From: Jejuia sp043557195
Lineage (GTDB): Bacteria > Bacteroidota > Bacteroidia > Flavobacteriales > Flavobacteriaceae
Assembly (NCBI GenBank): GCA_043557195.1
Contig: CP121314.1
Span: forward strand, 558,001-622,000
DNA length: 64,000 bases
Direction of reading: 5' to 3'
The notes beneath the pieces were generated by a model. It worked only from the letters and a program-made list of their open reading frames with translations, did not search any database and was not told the DNA's origin. Position 1 is the first letter of the stretch. The number at the start of each line of letters is the position of its first letter. Positions 18,084 to 25,442 of the stretch are shown here, one piece after another. Both the position numbers and the translations under genes were made by a program.

Positions 18084-19364
18084 TTAAAGTCCTGTAGCAA
18101 CAGTATGTTTACCTCTTTCCTTAATAAGTTGATTTCTAACACCCAAATCTCTGTAAGCTTTAATTGGATGTATAGCACCTCCCGTATTTAAACGTGCTTT
18201 TTCTATTAATGGTCTTACATCTGTTCTATAAGCACCTTGCAAAATCTCTTGACATTTTACTACATCATTATCTAATTGTGCTGCTTTCAAAGCATTCTGA
18301 TCGATTAACATCGCTTTCGCATAAGCCTCCTGAATAGCTTCAAGGGACTGAATTAAATCTTCTAGAGGATCTTTTACATTATGGCTCGCATCAATCATCC
18401 ACGCTAAATCTGGGTTTTGCGGGTTGTTTTGCATACCGTATACCAATTCATTGAAAATCAAGAATAACGCATAAGGTTTAATACTTCCTACCGTTAAATC
18501 ATCATCTCCATATTTACTATCGTTAAAATGGAAACCACCTAACTTACCCTTTAGCTGTAAAATTGATACGATTTGTTCTATGTTAGAATTTGGTAAGTGA
18601 TGACCTAAGTCTACCAACGTATAAGCTTTATCACCACAACCATTGGCCAACATTAAAGAAGCTCCCCAATCTTGAATAACTGTACTGTAAAAATTAGGCT
18701 CGTAAGGTTTGTATTCTACTAGTAAGCTCCAATCGTTTGGAAGCCCTTTATAAATATCAATTAAACTGTCTTGTGTGTTTTGAAATGCTGTTTGAAAGTT
18801 ATTTTGTCCAGGAAAACACGAACCATCTGCTAACCACACGGTTAATGCTTTAGAACCTAATTTATCTCCAATTTTAATAACATCTAAGTTATGCTGTATC
18901 GCTTGCTCTCTTACCGCTTTACTCGTATTACTTAAGGAGCCATATTTATAGGTCTCTGCGGCGTTTTTTTGATCTTGAAATGTATTAGAATTTACAGCAT
19001 CAAATTTTATATTTAAAGCGTTTGCCTTTTCTTTTATTGCATTGTAATCCGAAGGGATGTCCCAAGGAATATGTAACGATACTGCTCCTGCTGTTTGTGT
19101 TAAACTGTGCAAAACTCCAATATCATCAATTTTCTCCTCTAAATTTGATGGTTCGCCGTAGAACCCAAAACGTCCAAAACGTGTTCCTCCTGCTCCTAAT
19201 GCCCAACTTGGTATTGCTACCTGAAAATCAGCTAAATTAGAGACTATATCATTTACATTGTGCCCGTTATTGATTAATCTATTGGCTAAAAAATCAAAAC
19301 TTTCTGAGTGATTTTTTAATTCCTGTTGATTATAATCTGAAATTTGTTCTTGTTGTATTTTCAT
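18084..19364 (-). CDS. rhaI: L-rhamnose isomerase (Pseudomonas stutzeri type)
   Basis: 426 residues of a TIM-barrel sugar isomerase. It converts L-rhamnose to L-rhamnulose. The sequence fits the RhaI/P. stutzeri type: VAIPSWALGAGGTRFGRF near residue 49, the metal-binding Glu in VEYKPYEPNFY near 221, DLGHH near 256, and HFNDSKYGDDD near 279 with further metal ligands. Downstream come the kinase (9 bases away) and further rhamnose genes. Upstream, a 195-base gap with nested inverted repeats separates it from rhaE. E. coli-type RhaA is a different sequence group. Confidence 0.9.
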   Translation of the reverse strand: MKIQQEQISDYNQQELKNHSESFDFLANRLINNGHNVNDIVSNLADFQVAIPSWALGAGGTRFGRFGFYGEPSNLEEKIDDIGVLHSLTQTAGAVSLHIPWDIPSDYNAIKEKANALNIKFDAVNSNTFQDQKNAAETYKYGSLSNTSKAVREQAIQHNLDVIKIGDKLGSKALTVWLADGSCFPGQNNFQTAFQNTQDSLIDIYKGLPNDWSLLVEYKPYEPNFYSTVIQDWGASLMLANGCGDKAYTLVDLGHHLPNSNIEQIVSILQLKGKLGGFHFNDSKYGDDDLTVGSIKPYALFLIFNELVYGMQNNPQNPDLAWMIDASHNVKDPLEDLIQSLEAIQEAYAKAMLIDQNALKAAQLDNDVVKCQEILQGAYRTDVRPLIEKARLNTGGAIHPIKAYRDLGVRNQLIKERGKHTVATGL

Positions 19365-19456
19365 GAATTAAATTTTCTTAAAGAAAAGAAACTTCCATAA
19401 ATATTGTTATTCATGGAAGTTTTCATTTTCAACTAAACTAACTAAACAACTATTTT

Positions 19457-19500
19457 ACTCGACAATCGAGTTTGAAATATTTCGAGTGCTTACTCGAAAT
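19457..19500 (-). repeat. Two adjacent ACTCGA/TCGAGT inverted repeats between rhaE and rhaI
   Basis: The first is ACTCGA-CAA-TCGAGT (19457-19471). The second is ATTTCGAGT-GCTT-ACTCGAAAT (19479-19500), a 9-bp perfect stem. They share the same core, so alternative pairings are possible. They lie in the transcribed gap after the rhaE stop. No long T-run follows on the minus strand, so they look more like an RNA-processing, attenuation or protein-binding element than a full terminator. Confidence 0.5.
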
Positions 19501-19559
19501 TAAAAAAGTTTATCTTATTATGTGTCTGGAGAACGTACTCCAAGCAATATTTACTAAAA

Positions 19560-21665
19560 CTATCTAACAAAAGCGTTAGCCATTCCTCCATCAACATTAA
19601 TAATATTTCCGGTGGACTTATCAAGTATTCCCACTAGGGAGAATACACCATTGGCAATATCATCTGGAGTGATAATTTCATGTAATAAATTTCTTTTTGC
19701 ATAAAATGCTGGAAGCTCTTCAACAGTAATACCGTTAGCTTTTGCTCTACCTTCTGCCCAAGCACCTTCCCAAATTTTACTACCTACAATAACACCATCA
19801 GGATTTACGGTATTAACACGAACTTTATCTTTTGCTAATTCAGCCGCTAATAAACGTACCATATGCTGCTGAGCTGCTTTTGCAGTGCCATAGGCCACAT
19901 TATTTGGTCCGGCTACTAAGCCATTCTTACTTGCTATTGCAATATAGTCTCCACCAAGTCCTTGCTTACGTACAATAGCTGCAAATTGTTTTGCTAAATC
20001 AAACTGACCTTTAACTAAAATACCTTGAAGAATATTCCAGTCTTTATCTGTTGTATCCTCTAATGGTTTTGAAATCGCCAATCCTGCACTATGCACAATG
20101 ATATCTACACCCCCAAATTCAATACAAGCCTTTTTGTAAGCACTAGCAATAGATTCAGTATTCGTAACATCACAAATCGCATAGGTTGATACGTCTCGAG
20201 CGTAAGTTCCATTCGCTTCAACTAACGATTCCTCACTAATATCTGTTAGAACTACATTAGCACCTTCGGCAGCTAATTTATCAGCAATTGCTTTACCGAT
20301 ACCGCCGCCTGCTCCAGTAATTAAGGCAACTTTACGAGATAATGGCTTCTCTTTTGGCATACGTTGTAACTTAGCCTCTTCCAATAACCAATACTCAATA
20401 TCAAAAGCTTCTTGTCTTGGTAATGATGTATATGCCGAAATTGCTTCAGCACCACGCATTACATTAATCGCATTTATATAGAATTCGCTAGCTACACGTG
20501 TGGTTTGTTTGTTTTTTGCAAAACTAAACATACCAACTCCCGGGTAAATAATTATCACAGGATTTGCATCACGAATAGCTGGACTATTATCTTTTTTACA
20601 CGTATTATAATAATCTACATATTCTTGACGATAGGCTTCAAATGCTGGCTCTAATTTCTTTAAAATAGCATCAGCATCCAATAAATCTTCGTTTTTATCT
20701 AAGCTTAAAACTAAGGGTTGGATCTTTGTTCTTAAAAAGTGATCTGGACAAGAAGTTCCCATAGGCGCTAAACGCTCCAAATCATTACTATTGATGTATT
20801 CCATCACCACATCAGAATCTGAGAAATGACCGATCATTCTGTTTTCCGAAGAACATAAACCTCTAAGTAGTGGCATTAGTTGCGCTGCTTTTTCTAAGCG
20901 CTGTTCTTTTGGTAAACTCTCTATTTTCTGGCCTCCAAAAACTGGCCCTCCAGCTTCAATTTTTTTAGTGATGTAATCCGAAGCCATTTCTATAACTTCT
21001 AAACTATTCATATAGCATTCGTATGAAGTATCACCCCATGTAAATAAACCGTGACTTCCTAAAACAATACCTCTAATACCAGGATTATCAGCCAAACATT
21101 TTTCTAATTGCAAGCCCAGATCAAAACCTGGCTTTTGCCATGGCACCCAGCCCATAGTATCGCCCCAAATTTCTTTGGTGACTTTCTCACTGTCTTGTGC
21201 TGCCGCAACGGCAATTAAGGCATCAGGATGCAAGTGATCTATATGCGCGAAAGGCAATAAACCATGTAACGGTGTATCTATAGAAGGTGCTTTACTATCT
21301 AAATCATAAATACAATGATTAAAAAGCCCCACCATACGGTCTTCATCATGAAGCCCTTGGTAAACATTTTTTAAGTCTCTAAGGCGTTTGGTATATAAAC
21401 CAGCAATACCAGATCTAGTTAACGTTCCGATATCTCCACCAGAACCTTTAACCCACATAACTTCAACTTGCTCGTTAGTTAAAGGGTCGGTCTCTATAGT
21501 TTTACAACTGGTATTACCTCCGCCATAATTAGTAATTCTTAAATCGGCGCCTAGTATATTAGATCGGTATAAAAATAATTCTACTTGGTTATCCCCTAAT
21601 GCATCTGCCTTGGCATCGTCCCATAGGTAATCAACGTATTCAAATGTTTTGGTAATTTCCTTCAT
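19560..21665 (-). CDS. rhaE: Bifunctional rhamnulose-1-phosphate aldolase / L-lactaldehyde dehydrogenase
   Basis: 701 residues, a fusion of two enzymes. Residues 1-430 are a class II aldolase with the zinc ligands in HIDHLHPDA (141-146) and a further His in LGSHGLF (near 205). From about 445 on it is an SDR, with VALITGAGGGIG at 446-457, SAG near 528 and YGTAKAA near 600. It would cleave L-rhamnulose-1-phosphate to DHAP and L-lactaldehyde and oxidise the latter to L-lactate. It heads the rhamnose operon. Its promoter carries the shared activator-like units with a leader of about 20 bases. Fusions of this kind are known in rhamnose operons of several phyla. Confidence 0.93.
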   Translation of the reverse strand: MKEITKTFEYVDYLWDDAKADALGDNQVELFLYRSNILGADLRITNYGGGNTSCKTIETDPLTNEQVEVMWVKGSGGDIGTLTRSGIAGLYTKRLRDLKNVYQGLHDEDRMVGLFNHCIYDLDSKAPSIDTPLHGLLPFAHIDHLHPDALIAVAAAQDSEKVTKEIWGDTMGWVPWQKPGFDLGLQLEKCLADNPGIRGIVLGSHGLFTWGDTSYECYMNSLEVIEMASDYITKKIEAGGPVFGGQKIESLPKEQRLEKAAQLMPLLRGLCSSENRMIGHFSDSDVVMEYINSNDLERLAPMGTSCPDHFLRTKIQPLVLSLDKNEDLLDADAILKKLEPAFEAYRQEYVDYYNTCKKDNSPAIRDANPVIIIYPGVGMFSFAKNKQTTRVASEFYINAINVMRGAEAISAYTSLPRQEAFDIEYWLLEEAKLQRMPKEKPLSRKVALITGAGGGIGKAIADKLAAEGANVVLTDISEESLVEANGTYARDVSTYAICDVTNTESIASAYKKACIEFGGVDIIVHSAGLAISKPLEDTTDKDWNILQGILVKGQFDLAKQFAAIVRKQGLGGDYIAIASKNGLVAGPNNVAYGTAKAAQQHMVRLLAAELAKDKVRVNTVNPDGVIVGSKIWEGAWAEGRAKANGITVEELPAFYAKRNLLHEIITPDDIANGVFSLVGILDKSTGNIINVDGGMANAFVR

Positions 21666-21693
21666 ATTTTATATTAAGATGAATTAATGACTC

Positions 21694-21738
21694 CAAAAAT
21701 ATATTTGAAAATAAACTTTTGTATCCTGTACTATACCG
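21694..21738 (-). promoter_or_regulatory. Promoter of the rhamnose operon (rhaE)
   Basis: On the minus strand: a degenerate unit CGGTA (21738-21734), then CAGGA (21728-21724) 10 bases on, then exactly 22 bases, then TATTTTTG (21701-21694), a perfect TAnnTTTG box. The start codon follows about 20 bases after the predicted transcription start. Confidence 0.72.
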
Positions 21739-21938
21739 TAAAGAGGAAAATTATTTTTAAAAATATGCTTTTTATTTGCAAAAACCGACTACAATGCTCT
21801 TTTACAATTACTTACAACATAAAAAGTAAAGTGCCGCATATACCCTCATTAACTTTTTTAAATTTCAAAACAAGATGTAGCACACTGTACATAAGATTAA
21901 AAGTTAGTTGAGGATCGTAAGATGTCCAAATTACGTAC

Positions 21939-21982
21939 AGGACAACGCAGGATGGCTTACATACATAAGAAACATAACTTTG
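21939..21982 (+). promoter_or_regulatory. Promoter of fbp with paired CAGGA units
   Basis: CAGGA at 21939-21943 and 21949-21953, 10 bases apart, then 21 bases, then TAACTTTG (21975-21982), a perfect -7 box. No TTTG-like -33 box lies at the expected place; the second CAGGA is there instead. The leader to the fbp ATG is about 45 bases. Because the gaps to the two gntR genes are short, it may drive all three. Confidence 0.72.
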
Positions 21983-22034
21983 AACCATAAAAATTTCACC
22001 TAAAAGCAATAACTAAAGCGACTCAATAATTTTT

Positions 22035-23042
22035 ATGGACCAGAATCACCAAACCTTAGGAGAGTTTATTATTAACAATCAACATGATTTTAAATACTCT
22101 TCTGGAGAGCTCTCGCGCTTAATAAACTCAATTCGTTTAGCTGCCAAAATTGTAAATCATGAAGTAAACAAAGCCGGTTTAGTTGACATTTTGGGTGCCG
22201 CTGGGGAGACCAATATTCAGGGAGAGGACCAACAAAAACTTGATGTTTATGCAAATGAAGTATTTAAATCGGCACTGGTTAACAGAGAAATTGTATGCGG
22301 TATTGCAAGTGAAGAAGAAGAAGATTTTATTACCGTTCACGGAAAACACCATGCACATGACAACAAATATATTGTGTTAATTGACCCATTGGATGGGTCT
22401 TCCAATATTGATGTAAATGTTTCAGTTGGTACTATTTTTTCAGTTTACAGGAGAGTTACGCCCTTGGGCATGCCCGTAAGAAAAGAAGATTTTTTACAAA
22501 AAGGCGATGAACAAGTGGCTGCCGGTTATATTGTTTATGGCACATCAACCATGCTAGTTTACACCACAGGAAATGGTGTTAATGGGTTTACACTTAATCC
22601 GGCCATTGGGAGCTTTTATCTTTCTCATGCAAATATGAAATTTCCAGAAACCGGAACTATTTTCTCTATAAATCAAGGTTATTATGCACATTTCCCACAA
22701 GGGGTAAAAGATTACATAAAATATTGTCAAGAAGAAAAAGAGGACAGACCTTATACTTACAGATATATAGGCTCCATGGTTTCAGATTTTCATAGAAATA
22801 TGATAAAAGGTGGGATTTACATATATCCAACAAGTTCAAAAGCACCAAATGGTAAACTGCGTTTGCTGTACGAATGCAATCCAATGGCCTTTTTAACCGA
22901 GCAGGCTGGAGGTAAAGCTACAGATGGTTATAAAAGAATTATGGAAATAGAGCCCCGAGAATTGCACGAAAGAGCTCCTATTTTTTGCGGAAGTAAAAAA
23001 ATGGTTGAAAAAGCCGAAATGTTTATGCAAAAAAGTTCATAA
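22035..23042 (+). CDS. fbp: Class I fructose-1,6-bisphosphatase
   Basis: 335 residues, normal for class I FBPase. It removes the 1-phosphate of fructose-1,6-bisphosphate, the committed gluconeogenic step in the cytoplasm. The metal-binding signature IDPLDGSSNIDVNVSVGTIF is near residue 116, EEEED near 92, YIGSMVSDFHRNMIKGGIY near 243, and LRLLYECNPMAFLTEQAGG near 273. It diverges from the rhamnose operon and shares its promoter architecture. That fits growth on rhamnose and uronates, which enter as C3 units and require gluconeogenesis. It precedes two GntR regulators by 102 bases. Confidence 0.96.
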   Translation: MDQNHQTLGEFIINNQHDFKYSSGELSRLINSIRLAAKIVNHEVNKAGLVDILGAAGETNIQGEDQQKLDVYANEVFKSALVNREIVCGIASEEEEDFITVHGKHHAHDNKYIVLIDPLDGSSNIDVNVSVGTIFSVYRRVTPLGMPVRKEDFLQKGDEQVAAGYIVYGTSTMLVYTTGNGVNGFTLNPAIGSFYLSHANMKFPETGTIFSINQGYYAHFPQGVKDYIKYCQEEKEDRPYTYRYIGSMVSDFHRNMIKGGIYIYPTSSKAPNGKLRLLYECNPMAFLTEQAGGKATDGYKRIMEIEPRELHERAPIFCGSKKMVEKAEMFMQKSS

Positions 23043-23144
23043 ACATTTGGGTTTCTTTAGAAGTAATCCATTCCATCTTTCATTAATTCTGGTTCGCCCT
23101 CAAAAAAGTCATAGCTATTATCCGCTATGCTTAAAAAAACGATT

Positions 23145-24191
23145 ATGGAAGTATATAAATTTATTAAAATAGATAACAACTCTAGAATACCTAAATACAA
23201 ACAAATTGTTGATTCTATTATACACAATATTTCTACCGGGAATTTTAAAATAGATCAAAAACTCCCCTCAATAAACAACCTCAGCGAGGAGTTATACCTA
23301 TCTAGAGATACCGTTGAAAAAGCATATACCACACTTAAAGAACAAAATATAATAGTGTCCATTAGAGGCAAAGGTTTTTATATTTCAAGAACTAAATTAA
23401 TTAACAAACTGAATATCTTATTCTTAATCAACAAATTGAGTTGGTACAAAATGGATACTTACTATTCATTTTTTAATAGCATTGGGCCCAATTCTTATGT
23501 AGATCTTCACATTTATCATTGCGATGAGTCTTTATTTTTGAACATATTAAGTAAGCACAAAAAAGGATATGACTATTACGTTATAATGCCACATTTTAAA
23601 ACTGAAGAGAATAGGTACGCATGTACTACCGAGGCTGTTACTCAAGCTATAAATAAGATTCCAAAACAAAAGCTTGTTATTTTAGGCAACAACGATATAC
23701 CTCTTGAAAATAGTATTATTACGGTTTATGAAGACTATGAAAATGATATTTATAATGCCTTAAAAAAAGAGTTTGAAAAAATTTCTAGATATAAAAAAAT
23801 AATACTTGTGTATCCAGAAAAAGCGGTGTATCCCTACCCTGATAGAATTAAGCGTGGGTTTAAAAAGTTTTGTATGAACCATAATTTGGACTTCGCAATT
23901 ATAAATAAAGTATTTAACGACATGGTGCTCCTCAAAGGCGATTTAATCATAACTATTGAAGAGGACGATTTAATAAATTTAATGGAGCAAATAACTCGTA
24001 AAGAGCTTGTGTTAGGGAATGATATCGGCATTATTTCATATAATGACACACCTTTAAAAGAACTACTTGGTATTACTGTTATATCAACTGATTTTAAAAA
24101 AATGGGGAAAGTACCATCAGAAATGATTTTAAATAAAGAAAAAGGGAAGTATAAAGTGCCTTTTAATCTTTTAGATCGAAAATCGATTTAG
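23145..24191 (+). CDS. GntR-family regulator with a sugar-binding-type effector domain (copy 1)
   Basis: 348 residues from the ATG at 23145. An upstream in-frame ATG at 23127 would add six residues, but the later start aligns with the paralogue. An N-terminal GntR winged helix (about 8-78) shows PSINNLSEELYLSRDTVEKAY and the wing IRGKGFYIS. The rest (about 90-345) resembles the periplasmic-binding-protein-like effector domain of LacI-type regulators and ends with IGIISYNDTPLKELLGITVIST. It is adjacent to a close relative and follows fbp. It is the best local candidate for controlling the rhamnose and uronate genes. The ligand is unknown. Confidence 0.88.
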   Translation: MEVYKFIKIDNNSRIPKYKQIVDSIIHNISTGNFKIDQKLPSINNLSEELYLSRDTVEKAYTTLKEQNIIVSIRGKGFYISRTKLINKLNILFLINKLSWYKMDTYYSFFNSIGPNSYVDLHIYHCDESLFLNILSKHKKGYDYYVIMPHFKTEENRYACTTEAVTQAINKIPKQKLVILGNNDIPLENSIITVYEDYENDIYNALKKEFEKISRYKKIILVYPEKAVYPYPDRIKRGFKKFCMNHNLDFAIINKVFNDMVLLKGDLIITIEEDDLINLMEQITRKELVLGNDIGIISYNDTPLKELLGITVISTDFKKMGKVPSEMILNKEKGKYKVPFNLLDRKSI

Positions 24192-24308
24192 GTGTTTAAG
24201 AAAATAACAAATATATTTTGAGGTATATCCTTATAATCGGGATTTTCATTACTTTTCTATTGATTTTTCCAAAAAAAGCTTTAAGTTTCAATATTAAATT
24301 TGACTGAC

Positions 24309-25355
24309 ATGGACATGATGAAATTCATAACGATTGATGAGCATTCTAGGGTACCAAAATACCAGCAAATAATCGATTCTATTATTCACAACATTTCAGA
24401 GGGGAATCTTACCATAGATCAAAAGATTCCGTCCATAAACATGTTTAGTGAAGAGTTTTATCTGTCACGCGATACCGTAGAAAAAGCATACAGTATTTTA
24501 AAAGAACGCAATATTATAACTTCAATACGGGGAAAAGGCTTTTATATTTCTAGAACTAAGTTGATTTCTAAAGTAAATATCCTGTTTCTCATTAATAAAT
24601 TAAGTGCCTATAAATTAAGAACTTACAATCACTTTATAAATAGTATTGGCGCCAATTCTCATACCGACTTACATGTGTATCATTGCGACGAAACTTTGTT
24701 TTTAAATTTATTGGATAAAAACAAATCAGCTTATGACTACATTATTGTTATGCCCCACTTTAAAACTGAGGATTTAAAACATATTAGCCTCACCGAAAAA
24801 GTAGTAAAAGCTATAAAACAAATACCAAAAGAAAAACTCATTATTCTAGATAACATTAAGCCAAACCTGGAAGGTAGCATGGTTGAAATATATCAAGATT
24901 TTGAAAACGATATTTACTCTGCCCTAAAGGTAGGATTAGAAAAAATAAAAAAATATCAGAAAATCATGTTAATATATCCTGAAAAGGCCATATATCCATA
25001 TCCCCGAAGAATTTTACATGGTTTTAGAAAATTTTGTGTTGAGTTCAAATTAGATTTTGAAGTACTAGATAAAATATATGATGAGATGATTTTAAAAAAA
25101 GGAGATTTATTTATAACTATTGAAGAAGCTGACCTAGTAAATCTCGTAAAACAAGTAAGAGAAGATGAGTTTAAACTTGGTGACGAAATTGGCATTATAT
25201 CTTACAATGACACACCTTTAAAAGAATTACTGGGGATTACTGTAATATCAACAGATTTTAAAGTAATGGGAGAAACTGCAGCAAATATGATACTGAATAA
25301 AACAAAGGGCAAAGTTAAAGTCCCTTTCAATTTTATTGATAGAGAATCACTTTAG
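24309..25355 (+). CDS. GntR-family regulator with a sugar-binding-type effector domain (copy 2)
   Basis: 348 residues from the ATG at 24309; ATGs at 24315 and 24318 are also possible, and the TTG at 24300 is not needed. Architecture and length equal copy 1. The helix-turn-helix (SEEFYLSRDTVEKAYSILKE) and the C-terminal IGIISYNDTPLKELLGITVIST are nearly identical to it, while the middle of the effector domain differs. A tandem duplication is clear. The two may bind the same operators with different sugars, or form heterodimers. The gene ends 87 bases before the convergent lyase gene. Confidence 0.88.
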   Translation: MDMMKFITIDEHSRVPKYQQIIDSIIHNISEGNLTIDQKIPSINMFSEEFYLSRDTVEKAYSILKERNIITSIRGKGFYISRTKLISKVNILFLINKLSAYKLRTYNHFINSIGANSHTDLHVYHCDETLFLNLLDKNKSAYDYIIVMPHFKTEDLKHISLTEKVVKAIKQIPKEKLIILDNIKPNLEGSMVEIYQDFENDIYSALKVGLEKIKKYQKIMLIYPEKAIYPYPRRILHGFRKFCVEFKLDFEVLDKIYDEMILKKGDLFITIEEADLVNLVKQVREDEFKLGDEIGIISYNDTPLKELLGITVISTDFKVMGETAANMILNKTKGKVKVPFNFIDRESL

Positions 25356-25442
25356 TAAATTTTGAAGACTTTTTTTATTGCTAGTTTGCGCAACAAATAC
25401 ATCATATAACATGTTATTATGCATTAAAGGTTACATTCGTTT

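Larger units (their letters stand above)
21666..22034. other. Divergent control region between rhaE and fbp
   Basis: 369 bases with the rhaE promoter at the left end and the fbp promoter at the right end, each with its own CAGGA-type units (listed separately). The roughly 200 bases between them are AT-rich and show no gene or clear hairpin. Short open frames here lie over the promoters and have no supporting signal. Confidence 0.65.

Noticed and set aside
21687..22009. Short open frames on both strands between rhaE and fbp
   Set aside because: They cover two well-supported promoters, have no recognisable protein features and no start context; they are chance frames.
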